DNA of 64,000 bases from Lateolabrax maculatus (GCA_031216445.1 CM062202.1:14976501-15040500), one strand, 5' to 3'. Positions 27,401-40,418 are shown, numbered from the stretch's first letter. A program made the numbers and translations. The notes: a model not told the origin generated them from the letters alone.

Positions 27401-27419
27401 AACAAACTATTGCAAAGAA
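21461..27419. other. non-coding stretch
   Basis: No supported gene. It contains a cluster of short repeats at 22455-22512 ('ttgtaaaacactg' twice, each in a small hairpin context) and a (GT)n run at 26363-26386. A 147-codon - strand open frame at 24558-25001 has no recognised domain and no visible splice or promoter context. Confidence 0.5.
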
Positions 27420-27762
27420 TATTGGCTTTGGGGATGGCAATGTATTAAATAGATTTCCATGAAATGTGGTTCAGACATTCATGCCCCCCTCTGGATGAAT
27501 TTCCAGAACTTTGGTGATCATCCGACTTTTCTTGCAGCACCACCATCTGGTCAAAATTAAAATGACTAATATGACTAAATATCTGCAAAATGAATGACAT
27601 AGGCCTACTTTGTTTCCGTACTAGTTTGTTAAAAGTTATTACTGCAAAACTTCAGCACGTAAGCCTTGTCACTGTGAGCATGTTAGCTTTTTTAGCTCAG
27701 AGCACCACTGTCCCTGAGCGTCACAGAGTCTCCAGCATGGCTGAGTCTTGTTTCTCTACTGC
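27420..27762 (+). repeat. degraded teleost interspersed repeat, copy B
   Basis: Same family as 2150-2445. It contains 'ggttcagacattcatg', 'ctggatgaatttccagaact', 'ttggtgatc', 'gcaccaccatctggtcaaaa', 'atatctgcaaaatgaatgac', 'cactgtgagcatgttagc' and 'ttagctcagagcaccactgt'. The motif order is the same as in copy A, and this copy keeps the 'agcatgttagc' portion missing from copy A. Confidence 0.65.
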
Positions 27763-28317
27763 ACATTCACAAGAAAGGACAGAATAGTGCGAAAAAGATG
27801 TTCATCTTGTTTTTCTAGGTGTGAAAGGTGTGGACTGTATTTGCCCAATGAACCATTCATTGTTTGTATTTTGGCTTGAATAAGTTTGACAAACGCGTCC
27901 TAACATGACAACAGAGGATTTGGTTGATGTGTTTCTTTTTCACAAGAAAAGCCAGAGTGGCAGAGTGTGGGGAAAGGTATTGTGTCAGAATTCAAACTCA
28001 TCTGTGTGAAACTCTTGTGATGCAGCTTTGCAAAACACCACTGGCAACTGTTTGTTTATGGTGATGGATTACCCTTGCCAGCCGAATTAAAAGTAGGTTG
28101 TTTCCTAATGATGTTTGAAATTATATGGGAGGGAATGAGTTTATGACACACAGAAAAACTGATTCAAGACTATTTTACAGTTAATCGTGCCTCTCCGCTT
28201 GAATGGCACTGGTGTCCTGAACGACCTGCCAGTCAGCTCAGCCACAAACTAACCATTATTGTCCCAGCGGTTCTGTGGTTGCTGCTGAGTGTATGTGTGT
28301 GTGTGTGTGTGTGTGTG

Positions 28318-28348
<31 letters not shown>

Positions 28349-29120
28349 AGAGAGAGAGATAGAGGGAGATTGGTCCAGACATAAATGTTTTTGGTTCCAC
28401 TGACCTGAACACTGCCATCAGTTTACAGTAAACTGTCTCTAGTGTGTGTATTACAGGATATTGGTGACTATCAGAGTATGTGATGCATGCCTGTTTACGT
28501 GTAAAAGTCTTTGGTCACCTGTGTGTGTGAGAACAGATACTCTGCTGCTGCTCAACAAGGCTCTGTCACAGAGGAAATAAGAGGACTTGATTTCCCAAAA
28601 TGGCCCTGAGTAATAATGATACCTTTGTCCACTGACTTACCGTCTCAAATGGAGAACAGACCTGGGCATAATGACATATATGAGCTGCGTAATGGGGACA
28701 CAGTTTGGCTCACTGAACAAAGTATAAAGAACTGAAGCTCACTAACATTATTAGGAATCTTAAAGAACTTGGAGTTGTTTTGAAAGAAAATTAAAGGTTG
28801 TAGTTTTTCAGCCTCATCATGTGTGGGCAATAAGAAGTGCCATAAATTAGGTGTAATCCTTCCAGCCTTGTTGTCTTGTTGAAAAAACTAGTCTTGGCCA
28901 CATTATGTGCAGCAAGAAGTAGCTGTTTGAACCCAGTTTGGATGGACTCCACGTAGGTGTATATGGAACTGATGCGTTAAAATCAGACAAAATTCAATTT
29001 TGTTGGATCTGTTTGATCTCCATTTAATCTCAGGATGCATGTTTGAAGTCAGTGGGCTCACCATGTCCGTGACACGTAGCCTAATATCAAGCACCTAACA
29101 TTACATAAAAAACTGTCCAC
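27763..29120. other. non-coding stretch holding a TG/poly-G/GA microsatellite
   Basis: Apart from the compound repeat at 28291-28358 nothing is recognised. Confidence 0.55.
28291..28358. repeat. compound microsatellite: (GT)n, 28-base G run, (GA)n
   Basis: A (GT)n run at 28291-28316 is followed by ggga, an unbroken run of 28 G at 28321-28348, and then (AG)n to about 28358. On the - strand the C run is translated as polyproline in a small frame that is not a gene. Confidence 0.95.
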
Positions 29121-29221
29121 GTACCGTGGCCCGCAGGGTCAAAACACGACGTTTCACCAACATTTCTGAATTGTTGTGTTTTATGAAATGTGGTTGTGGA
29201 TGACCCTCGGGGCCACCGTAC
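29121..29221. mobile_element. small foldback MITE, about 101 bp
   Basis: The left arm 29121-29141 begins GTACCGTGGCCC and ends AGGGTCA. The right arm 29201-29221, reverse-complemented, begins GTACGGTGGCCC and ends AGGGTCA. The two 21-base arms agree at 18 positions. Inside them a weaker continuation also pairs ('aacacgacgtttcaccaaca' against the complement of 'aatgtggttgtgga'). It is non-coding and too short for a transposase. No clear target-site duplication is visible. It resembles small palindromic elements I recall from teleosts, but I cannot name the family. Confidence 0.6.
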
Positions 29222-31390
29222 CAATGGTCTGTAAATTATAAATTATATAAGTTCAATTTTTAAATCAAACAGCAGGGAACGTGCTGTTCATAGTCTGACT
29301 TCATGTGTTTTTCTTGACAGTTCTAGTAAAGTCAAGGCCTAAACAAACAGCAGATCAGACAGGGTGACCTTCATCTGCAACTCAAACACATACTACAATC
29401 CAAAGTGCACTTCAAGGGGTAAACAGTTTACTCCCATTAGTATACAGTAAAATCTTAGCTGACTGAATTTCCATCCATCCATTTCCCATGTCTTGTGGTG
29501 TTTTAGTCATGTAGACTCCAATACTGTTTATTTCTGCTTTTTGATTTTAGCTTCTTTCAGTTTTATCAAGTTAGGGTAACAAAAGGTAACAAAGACAATG
29601 GGCAACATTTAGAAAAATGTTTTTGTGGTGTGTGTAATGTGACCTACGTGAGTAATCCAGCAAGTGTGACTCACTGTACAGTCTGTACAATATACCAGTA
29701 AATGTAACACTGACTGTGAAACTGAATCTGTTGTACTGACTTTGAGCAGCAGGTGGCAGCACCACATTAGCAAAATGAATAGAAAGGATGGAAGCAACAA
29801 AATGTAAAATAAATACACTAAATCTATTCATGTGGTTATCATGTAAAAGCTCATGTCCACAATTACTGGCAACAGTAAAAAGAAAGAGTGCGGAAACAGA
29901 CTAACGTATGTCAAGAAATGTGTGCCTTTTGATTAATGTGAATCTTTTCAGTAGTGCTTTTTTTCCCCAGAGTGGTTTCATCATATTGTGTAAAGCAGCA
30001 ATATCATTGATTTATGACTGAAAGGTTCATACTGTTTGTACTGTTTCACAATATACACGATTTCCCAACATTGTGAAGAACCAAAGTTGACCTAAATATG
30101 TCTTGGACAGGTGATATATGAATAATAGCCTAAATGAAAACAGAATTACATGATTAAACAGTTCAGCAAATTCTGCCATGACAGTGATTATAGATTAGGT
30201 GGAAAGCAGACAGACACATAAGCAGCCAGATAGGAAAAAATTATTTATATGGCAAAAATGTCATAAGTTTCTGTCCTTCTGCTTTTGAGATCCACTCCTC
30301 CACCAATATGTAATTCCTTTGAGATAGTTTTTAATTCCGTATTTCTGCTTTAATTCACGTGACCAGGCCTCATGTTACGCAGGTTTTCTCACTGAACCCA
30401 ACACTAATGCTCCACAGTCAAGACTGTCATGGGTGTTGCGGTTGAACTCAGCTGACTCGAAACCATAAAAAAAAAAAAACGTTACTTGAAATGTTAATAT
30501 TTTCATCATTCCCATTGTGTGAAGTCTGACAGCTTATTGTGTATGTCGGCCTTCTTGATAGTTGACAGTTCTGACAGTAAACAGACATTTTTTAGTCTAT
30601 TAATAACGAGATGTGCCTGCAACAAAGTGGTCAAAGAGGTCTGTTGGCAGCGTTTAGGCACACGGACATGTTTAATTAGTTTATTCACACGGCGTTGTGT
30701 CAGTACATGTGTACTGTATGTTTTCAGCCACTCACAATGTACTGTGAGTGACAATATAATAGCTGCCAGAAACAGGTTATGGGTTTAGTTAGTTAATAGC
30801 AGTAGAAACCTGTTACAGTACACCTGCTTGTCTGCTGGCTCACAAAAACAAGCAGAACTCGGTTTTCATTGCATGGGAAATGTTCTTGGTAGAGCCGAGT
30901 CTGACTAGTTTTGCTTTTAAGGCAGAGTTCCGCCTCAGACAGAGAGGAAATGGAAAGGCTTTCAGAAGAGGAAGTGAGGCCCCCTCAGTATGTACGAGAG
31001 GAAGGTTCCAGCGGGGGGAAAGAATGCTATTCAGATTGAATCAAAAGCTTGCTTGGTACATAATGTACTGTACATAATCACACCTAGAGTCACACGCCCT
31101 CATATCTCTTTCTCTCTATACCAATGAGCAATTAAATAGTTACTCCTGTTGAGCAGCACATTGTTGCAATGACTCCACATGGGATCGCTAACATGCTGAC
31201 CATACAGACATCTGTGCCACACACAATGGAAGGGTGCACGCTGTTTTTTTAAGGGCGTTTGAGAGACTGCCATCAGAGGATTATGGTGGACAGGTTTAAC
31301 TTCATTTCATCTTGGTATTCCTTGAACCATTCCTGAATGATACATACACTATAAAAACGAAGCTTCATTTCAGTCAGTCTCCCTCAATAT
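29222..31390. other. non-coding stretch, nothing recognised
   Basis: No supported gene, RNA gene or mobile element. A poly-A run lies at 30468-30479. Confidence 0.55.
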
Positions 31391-31650
31391 TAAAGTAAAA
31401 GTTCAACATTTTGGGAAATATGCTTATTTGCTTCTTTTGCTGAGAGTTAGATGAGAAGATTGATACCACATCATGTTTGTATGATAAATATGAAGCTACA
31501 GCCAGCGGCCGGTTAACTTAGTTTAGCACAAGACTGGAAACAGGGGGAAACAGCTAAAGTAAAGAAAGATCTGTCCAAAAGTAAAAAAAAAAAAAAAAAT
31601 GAAATCTAAATTCTATCCTAAATCTCACTAAAACGTTGTATCTTGTATTT
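31391..31650 (+). repeat. teleost dispersed repeat, single-orientation copy
   Basis: It starts 'taaagtaaaagttcaacatt', continues 'ttgggaaatatgcttatttg', 'ctgagagttagatgagaag', 'attgataccac', 'aaatatgaagctacagcc', 'ggttaacttag' and 'agactggaaacaggggg', and runs through a poly-A expansion (about 31584-31599) to 'aaaacgttgtatcttgtatt'. The family is the same as the fold-back at 18577-18840. No coding potential. Confidence 0.7.
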
Positions 31651-34600
31651 TAATACTGTCACAATGATCCTCACCCCTATGCCCGTCCCTGGCCTCGTGA
31701 TGCGATCATAATTCACTGGACTAGACAACTCTTTCCAGTCATCACCAGTGCAATGCTTCCTCAGCCTACAACAAACACCCTCATTTGTTTACCATGGACA
31801 GAGGTACTGTGTCATGGTTTCTTGCAATGGCCCATGCGCTCATGTTTTGATACAGTGTCTTGTGATCCAGCAGCTCTTCACTTTTAACAATGCTTGATCA
31901 TGTCCTCAAACGACAACCACTATTGCACCTTTTGGAGTCTGTGAGGTCATGTCGTAAGCTTATTTTTGGTATACAGCTTACATGCAGCGTTGGAAATGGA
32001 AATGGTTTGTAGAAAGGAAAGACCCCTTTGTTACCCAGGGTCTGGGTCTTTATTTTTTTTTATCTGGTCCAGCATGTATAAAGCGTGGAAAACCACCTAC
32101 AACTCTCTGACACAACTCTAGAGTCACACGTGGCTGCAACTCTCAAACCACAATGTATCTTAGTAGATGTATGAATGTGTAAATGTGCTGTCTAACTGAT
32201 GGCTTCAAAAAGGGTTATTTGGGGGTTTACCATGAGTGAACAATGACAGTTATTTCAAAGACATTATTCCTCTACGTGTAACTGAAATGGTTGCGTTGTT
32301 GTATTCTGTTTGTTAGTGTATTGGTTTACACGTGTCTCATTTGAATCAGTTCAAGTGTGGAGTCTCCCCTTGACCTTACAGACTCAGTAAAGACATCAGA
32401 CCTGACTGCACAACCGACATCTTAATCCCATTGTGTGTTTGCGCGTGCAAGCGTGCGGCATATATACAGTACAGCATGGTGGTACAGACAGATGAGGTGT
32501 GCGTTGAGGTTTCTTTTCAGTGTCAGGCAGCTGATAATCACATTTTATTGTATTTTCTTACAGTTTTTCACTAAGCACTGTGTGATCCGTTGCACATTGC
32601 TTGACCTATCGTGTTTGCTGACGTCGCACTTAAGAGATTGAGAACTTATCTTATTTCCTCTGGACCAGTATTTGTTGCAAATATAATGCATCGGCCACTC
32701 TATTGCCATGGTGAAAATAATATTTGGTAAAAAACAAAAAAACACTAGTTATTGATTAAACACAAAAACAGAAATATCCAAGCTTCCTCAATATTACATT
32801 CCTCTTTAAACAGCAGGAGATTTGTTGCTTTACTGCACGAGGAAGACGCGCCACTGAACAAATGAAAAACAGATGTTTTTGAGGTGTGTTTGCTGCAGGT
32901 TAAAAAATATAAATCATAAGCTAAAAACAAAGCAAACAAATGTCAAAACAGTTAAAGAGAGAATACATAATGAGACATTAAAAATGATTTACTGTACAGG
33001 TACTTCTTGAGCCAGTCATTACAAGTGTCGGGACACATGTGCATCAGCAGATGGCTTTGAATATGAGACACATTATTCAGAACGAAACAATCGAGTCACA
33101 CTGTGCATGCACTTGAATTCCCAATACATATGAGACTGTATGCTTTCAGTGTGACAAATCTAACATCACACATAAGAGCTACACAGTCTTGAAAACACTC
33201 AAATGTTACAATTTTAAAATTAGTCTTTCAGTCATTATCTACACTGTCCAATCTCCAACTAATTTAAAGGTCCTACAGAGGACTGCTTAAAAAATGTCAA
33301 CAGTGCAGGTCTATGCAAATGTGTATATTTGCTTTTTTAATTTTCAAATTTGTCATTTTTGTTTTGCTATGCACCTACTTCGGATTCTATGGCTCGTCAT
33401 ATTTGTCAAAGCAGCAATGGCTGAACAACAGAGGGCTCAAGTATGATGCCTCATGAGTCATTATGAAGAAAAATGTATACTACTTATTCTCCTTAAACTT
33501 TGAATGTTTTCAAACCTATCCCCATTCGCTCAACATACTGTGTTAAAAAGACTAAACTCTGAACACCATCTCGGTAGACTCTCCAGACTAATTGTCATAA
33601 ATTGAGGTGAATCAGACATTGTCAGACATCTGTCTGACTTTCGGGATCATAAAGCACTTCGACATGGATGGAATAAAACAATAAATCTGTGAACTTCACC
33701 CACTCATGAGCCTGCGCACACACACACACACACACACACACTGAGCCAGTAGAGACACCCTGACGTCAGCTAAACTTTACTGCACATACTCACTCTGTAT
33801 AATAAAACACAAACATAAACTCACAAGAACAGTCAAACAGTATACACATAAAGCCCTCTCAGATAAACATTCACATATACTTGATCAGTAAAAAAATAAA
33901 TCACATTTACAGTATCATTTGATCAAGTGACTAAATAAATCATGCATGGGCTCACAGGAAATTACACATACACAAACGTATTATTAACTTATGCACACTC
34001 AAACCAACATACATAGTGAATCAGCTAAAAATCAACTAAATGTTACCACATGGCCACATAATCACCTGGACTAAACAAGGAAGTGTGACTATGTCAGCAC
34101 AGTCTTTAGCCCAAACAGAAAACATATTAAAAGTATGAATGTGTTGTATTTCTTTATTTAGTACCCAGGGCCAAGTGCCGCCGTCTAACCTTCATCCCTA
34201 CATTTTTATGTCAGTACAATAATGCTTAAAATAACAGCATCCAATTATAGGCCTGATCCTAATGAAAAAATGGGAAAGAAAAGGTGGGATGAATAATAAG
34301 TGGAATAAATTAGGTTTTACCTTTTGTACAATGAAAACTATAAAAACAAACAAACAGCGGTTGATACCACTTCATCCCCTTGTCATTATCTTAAATCTTA
34401 CTTATTTGTGTTTGAGTTTCGCACATGTTGTTGACAGACCGTGGTTGATTTCACTTCTCTCCCACAGTCTAGAGTTGGGACCTATGGTTATCACTTATTG
34501 GGATGTGGCCAGAAGTGCTACGTGCCAGATAGTTTCCCGCCCATAGATAAGTGCAGCAGCAGTTTCCGGCCCTATGTGATTCAGTTTTTGGCTGGACTCC

Positions 34601-35750
34601 ATTTTTGTAACAAATCATTAACCTTAATGTGTCTGCTACAGGAATATTATTTGTCCCCAAGGGTACATTTTTCTTGGAAGCCAAAAGGCTGTTTCACAAG
34701 AAACGCTCAAACACACACAATATAAAACAAATGCAACATCAACATGTTCATAAAACACTATATGTATGAAAAAGATCAACACTGAAATTATCTGGTTTCT
34801 TACCAACATCTCAAGTGTAACTCAATCCTCAAACTTAATGGAACTACTGGAAATTCACACCTGTTCCAAGATAACCTTTGCCATTAAATTTTCTTGTTTC
34901 ACCACCAGTAAATTCTTCCAATAGTCAATGGTAACTCAGGTTCTGATTGGCCATGATACAAATCAGCACACACACGTGCGTGTGTGTGTGTGTGTGTGTG
35001 TGTATACTGTACTTGTATTTGTGTTAGTTTTCCTCCTAAACATAATACATAAACACACACACCACGCACGCGCACACACACACACACACACAGCGTGACG
35101 CTGACCAGCGGCAAAAAAATGCATAAATATAACCAAGAGGAAGTTAACCTTTAAAAAAGCTTCCAATGCAACAGTTCTGCAATTTGATTAAACCACTGGG
35201 CTTTGTAGAAACATTACACTAACACACATGCATTCACACTCACACACTTTTGATGAACTGAGCTAATTTTAAATATATATAAAAATAAATGACATGAGGA
35301 AGCTTCTACTGGGCAAAATTTCCATAGCAATTGTTGTTTCCTTAACACAACTTTGACAGGCCAAAGTGTTCTCGCTGTATGTGACGGCTGAGAGGCACAT
35401 GGCTGAACTTTTGAAGCAACGAAGGGAAATTTAATACACAGCAGTTTCAAATTATTGGCTTACACTCACTGCTTGTTATAAACATTCAGCGTATTGCAGA
35501 TGGAAAAACTAAAATAGAAATGTTATATGCAGTATGACAGCATACCTTTGGCATGAGTGGGCAGTTTGTCAATGAAGCATCATCAATGTTCATACAGTAC
35601 TAATTATTTGAGTTTAAATCATTCCATTACAACACATAGTATCTCTATAAATTCATAAATATGTGTTAACACTGCCCATACTCATGTCAAGAATACAATA
35701 ATAGCTACAGTGTTTATTGATTTCATTTAGTCCAAATGCTATTGTGACAA
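31651..35750. other. non-coding stretch with CA/GT microsatellites
   Basis: No supported gene. (CA)n lies at 33717-33741, and an opposed pair of GT and CA tracts at 34967-35092 (listed separately). Open frames are short and unrecognised. Confidence 0.55.
34967..35092. repeat. opposed (GT)n and (CA)n microsatellites
   Basis: A CA-then-GT array at 34967-35003 (a short CA run turns into a long GT run through 'cgtgcg') is followed after about 50 bases by a CA array at 35052-35092 interrupted by 'cgcacgcg'. The GT and CA arrays are complementary and could pair over about 26 bp. Confidence 0.85.
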
Positions 35751-36110
35751 CACAATGGATAAGGTCTGGTTAGGTTTAGGCACAAAAACGACTTGGTTAG
35801 GTTTAGGGAAACCTTGTGATTTGGATTAAAATAAGTACTTAGTTAAGGTTACAGGAGCTTCTTTGACATCGTGGCAACAGTAAACACATAATTAAGGTTA
35901 GGGTTAAGGTAAAGTTTGAAACAGGAAATGAACAAGGGCCTCTCTGTGTTAAAGCGAGATGTTTTGCTGACCCTTCCTCCCCCGACCTCCTCCCTACGCT
36001 GCCTTTGTCACTCCATAATAACGTCACCTTACTTCCTCCTTTGCTCCCATGAAGTTTACTAGAGGGCTTTGTCACTTGAACGTAAACACATGGCTCTATG
36101 GGGCAGTTGC
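35751..36110 (+). repeat. teleost dispersed repeat ('ggttaggtttaggcacaaaa' type)
   Basis: It contains 'ggttaggtttaggcacaaaa', then 'cgacttggttaggtttaggg', 'ttaaaataagtacttagtta', 'aacaggaaatgaacaagggc' and 'tgctgacccttcctcccc' in that order. I recall this as a common teleost dispersed repeat. The 3' boundary is uncertain and may run into 36170-36480. Confidence 0.6.
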
Positions 36111-36998
36111 TGAAACGATTAATGCAGTCTCTTTTGAGTGCAAACAAGTCTTTATCACCAAATCTTCAAAGTGAACTGGCTATACTGAATCACCATTGTC
36201 ATTGAACGAAGCTTTTAGCAGTGGAGCTCCTCTGTGATTTTCAGTACGTTACTTTCTTGTTAAAATCTTATAAAACGAACATGAAAGCCACGGAAACAAT
36301 CATAATTTGATAACTGTCGCAAATAGTTGGTTGCTGAGCTCCTAACCTTATAAACAGTGCCTGTACTGTATAGGCTGAGTTTAGCTTGGACTAGCAACAG
36401 ACTGAATATACTGCAGAACTGAATCAGCGCTGACCGTCGGGCTGATTGAATGGTGATGAATTAACTTACTGGTGTACGTACTGACGTGCATTTGAGCGGA
36501 GATGCGATCACTTATCTCAGTGTGTCTGTCAGTGACTATGTGTCTTCAAACTGAACTTAACTAAATTATGTGAATCAGCAGAGTGATTCCTAATTTACAC
36601 TTCTAGGAAATATATTACGAAATATTACCAAAGCCCATAATAACATCGGATAACATCACTGGCTAACAGTAATGATATCAAATAGATGGTTAGATTAATG
36701 TGAGCCCATTCACTGTTTCCATCATGGAAAAACAATTCTCCTGCCCAGTTTATACAAGATCACACAGGATAATTATGACATATTACTGACAATACAGCGC
36801 ATTGTAATGCTCTAATCCATGTAATAAAAGCTGTCCTGTCATCTTTTCCATCTCTGTCTAGTCTTGTGGGACTAGTGGGTAGTGATTCACATGCATGTAC
36901 CCAAACAACCCACCGACTACTTTATTTACTCTTGTGACACGTCAAGGTGTTTTGTTTCTGAGCCAAGTCCGTGTGCTGTTTCTCTGCCCTTCTACCAG
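36111..36998. other. non-coding stretch, nothing recognised
   Basis: No supported gene. The part at 36170-36480 may be a further portion of the repeat to its left, but I cannot show this. Confidence 0.45.
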
Positions 36999-37163
36999 AT
37001 GGCTTCACTGATTACAAAAGCCAAGCCTGTCCTGTCAGGTGAGAGTCAGCTCTGCCGCACTGATTAAATGACACATGTATGACTTATAGAACAGCAACAG
37101 AACAGAAGATCTTACCTTTTTCTTTCTCTTTCAGGTGGAGCTTGGAGCTGGCTTTCCCACTAA
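36999..37163 (+). other. exon-like pair with compact intron (speculative small spliced ORF)
   Basis: A pyrimidine-rich acceptor (...tgcccttctaccag) precedes ATG at 36999. The frame MASLITKAKPVLSG runs to a strong donor (CAG|GTGAGA at 37039). After a 96-bp interval a textbook acceptor (tttttctttctctttcag, ending at 37134) follows. Joining the two keeps the frame open for 8 further codons to TAA at 37161-37163, and an AATAAA overlaps the stop (37162-37167). The splice signals are good and the intron size is typical for teleosts, but the 22-residue product is not recognised. It could also be two internal exons of a larger or non-coding transcript, or chance. Confidence 0.2.
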
Positions 37164-37167
37164 TAAA

Positions 37168-40100
37168 CTAAAGAAAAGGCTCAGGAGATTCATTTCTGAT
37201 TGATAATATTGTTCTCTAACATCATTTTTATTTTGTCTGAGCCTGCAGCAGTACAGTATATTTAAACAGGGATGGGATGGATTTCAACTAGTTGAGCTAT
37301 TACTGCTGCTACTAGTTAAACATAATTACAAAACGAGTTTTAGCTGAGTAGCTTTCACTTGAATCTGGTAGGTGGAGGGTCACATACATAGATACAAAAG
37401 AATAAGTGTAGACAAGTTGAGAGGTTTGGAGATGTTCCACTCAAGAGCTTAATATTTTAATTTTGTGTCATTTTGTTTCCTCTATTTCCAGCAACAAAAT
37501 ATGTTGACTTTATTTACTTAATAATTGTGTTTTGTTGTTTTTTTCTTTTCTTCTTACAGGGATCTTAAAACATACCACGTGGTTGCATCTGCTGTATCAA
37601 ATAATATCTTGGATTTTGAAAAAAATGATACTGAAGTGTAACCATGCCACATATTTGTGCATACACTTCATGGGAAAACAGCTGCTCTGTCAGCAGCTCC
37701 CCCTTCTCCCGTGCATTCAGTACAAGTTCTCCCTCATGTGGCACATGGAGTTCAGTATTTTTTTTTATTTGTATTTTTTTCTTATTTGTTTCTCTTTGGT
37801 CCTAGAATGCTTCCTTTGTGAGGTCAAGATCAAATGTAGGACACATCGCAATGCTGTTTAGGACACAAAATGCTACAAAGAATGTACTGTCTCTAAGGCC
37901 TTTTCTGTTATCTGAAACACATTCATCCATATCTCAGTTTTATGACTGACCTGGCTATGACTACACTATAAAGTGGGATTATGTTACTTTTTCTCACTGT
38001 GGCCTCAAGTGACAGTTTCAGGATAAAATGGTAAATGGAAAAATGTAATGTGACAGTAACACAAGCATAGAAGAGTCACAGTCTTGAGTCAGCAAACTGA
38101 CTAAACTGACTAACTTCTAACTACAGTTTGCTAACACTAGAAATTATTAGCTACTAGTCATACCAGACCAAGTAGGCTGCAGCAGTAAAACCTGAATCTC
38201 TCGCTCTCTCTTCAGTGTCAGCAGCTGATTGTGGGAGTTTTCAATCTGTCACTTAACCAGTCATAGTCTCGCCTCATCCCTCGTGAGCCAATCACCTCGT
38301 AACCGTCAAAGTTCAAATCTGTTCTCTCTCTCTCTACTTCCATCAGCTGTCATTTCTGGTAAACCGAGGTGACCCTCTTCCACCCTATACACTTCCAATC
38401 CTCATCACATTCAGCCCCAAAGGTCCTCCCGCTGCAGTGCTCATCAGAAGTCTGCTCTTATTCATCCAGTCTCAGCATTTCTCTTCATTCCTTCATCCCC
38501 ACCACCAGTGTGTGGACTCCAATGGGGGATATTCCTATCATAGCATGTGTCTCTATAACAAAAAATACATTAATACAGTAGTAATATATTATAACATGTT
38601 GACTAACCGTCTAACCACCAAGGACTATATATTCTATTATCATTCATTTGCAATAAATCTGTTGATTACTCTTTAAGCCTCTGGCGAAGTCTCTCCTGAT
38701 TGAAATCGTAATGGTGCTCCTTTGAAAGATTGTTACATGTTAACTTTCGATTCACATAGATGAGACGTTGGCTAGTGGGCAGAAACCTAAACCCACTGTT
38801 CTCTGTTTCACTGTATTAAAGTGGTGTTTAACTAAAATGTGCTTTAGTCTCAGATGGATAGGTTTGTCCCTTAACGAAGAGTTTGAAACCTGCGGCGTAG
38901 GAGGGGCAGTAAATGTAGAAATATGACACTAAGCAGTGATGACAAACTGACAAACATACTGTTTTTTCATGAAACACATATACAGTAACTGGTACAATAC
39001 GTGAGAAGCTATACAGTCTCATGTGATGTAGACTCAAATCAAGAGATTGTGGTCATGAGTCACTGTAGATAGTTCTTTGATGGTACCTATCTTCATCATG
39101 TGAGCTTGTGTCACTGCGGTTTAACGCGGCAAAATATGCACATTGACTCTCTGTAGCATCAGGGGGGGGGGGTAAAAGTGAAGTGGTGGGAAACAGAGTG
39201 TATTATCATGGCTGGAAACTTCTCTGTAATTTCCTGGTTTCTTGTACTGACTTCAAACTGAAATAATGTGGCTAGCAGTATGCATCTATTCTAAGATGGC
39301 ACACTGTTGTTTTGGTATGAAAAAGAAGGCTGAGCTGGAAATCTCAGCTCATGATGTCATAATCATTAAACCTGAGGCCTTGAAAGCAGTCACTTCTATC
39401 CTGCCTGTCAAGTAAAAGTCATCACACTTTAAGCAGGCCACACACATTTCTGGTTTGTAGACAAAAAGGTTACAGTAACATGCATTCAGCTTTATATTTG
39501 AACTGCTTTAAGCCCATTAGCTTTGTAACTAAGTATTGAACCAATTTAACTGTTGCTAGTTTGGTGTGTGCATGTTAAATATAAAACATAAACAAAATAA
39601 AAAAGAACAACAATATGCTGTGTTTAATTTTATCAGTGGTTGTAAAACACGTGGATATGTTTATTCAACCTAGGACTAGAACCTAGGATATCATCGGCAG
39701 TATTATACAGTATGGTTGTATCCATCATACCTCTATTTTTTCCATATTTCCATATTTCCCTTGCTTACAGTTAGCACTCATGGACAAAAAGCTTTGCATG
39801 ATCATGAAATGTCAACCCGGTGAGAATGCTGCCTGAGATTCTTAAGGTAAACTGTGAAAACAATTTCTACACGAGGTTCTTTCATTACCCATCAATGATA
39901 TGCAAATATACAATGCAAAACAGTGAATTTCAAATGCTAACAGGTCACAAAGTGATTAAATTCCTTGAAGCTCCGGGCTTATTCTGAAGGTTTCCAATAC
40001 ACTGCCAGGAAATGACGCATGAACCAGGGAAAGTATCCACACCTGCCTGAAACTTTGATACAACTAGAGATATAGTTGTATAAAAGTCAGGGGAGCGGTT

Positions 40101-40235
40101 AATACTTGCAGTTCTGTTGCCATTACTTTAAATCCTAAACACAGGAGTATCATGGTACATTTAATGAAAATTAAAGGCCATGTTCTTTATGCCTACCATG
40201 CACTAGAAGACTTTGAAAAGACTTTGAAAATACTG
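37168..40235. other. non-coding stretch; possible decayed LTR-like end
   Basis: No supported gene. The segment about 38190-38700 has pyrimidine-rich sequence followed by AATAAA at 38652-38657 and 'cctctggcgaagtctctcct', which has the look of an R-U5 region of an LTR, but I could not find matching termini or a duplication. A G run lies at 39162-39171. Confidence 0.4.
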
Positions 40236-40418
40236 TTAGAAGTCTAAAGTCTGACACCCTCTCACGTCCAAAGTCGGTGGGTCATAAATAACAGTCGTAC
40301 CTATCCTTCGCTTGCAAGTAGCCCCGTCCGGGACAGTGGTACGTTTTTTTTCGTTCTCCACTCTATCGTGGTGCAAATGGGAGGACACGTCAAACACAGT
40401 CCAAGAGAACCGAGACAT
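40236..40418 (-). CDS. candidate first exon or small ORF in a CpG-richer patch, unrecognised
   Basis: On the - strand an ATG at 40418-40416 in good context (A at -3) opens a 60-codon frame starting MSRFSWTVFDVSSHLHHDRV. Its composition is less repetitive and richer in charged residues than other frames nearby. The surrounding 40240-40780 has visibly more CpG dinucleotides than its neighbourhood, as a promoter might. Possible donors occur at TAG|GTACGA (about 40305) and GAC|GTGAGA (about 40267). I recognise no family, see no convincing next exon to the left, and the frame also ends by itself. It may be a first exon, a decayed transposon piece, or chance. Confidence 0.2.
   Translation of the reverse strand: MSRFSWTVFDVSSHLHHDRVENEKKRTTVPDGATCKRRIGTTVIYDPPTLDVRGCQTLDF

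Noticed and set aside
28233..28418. Frame with a polyproline run
   Set aside because: Translation of the C-run complement of a 28-base G homopolymer.
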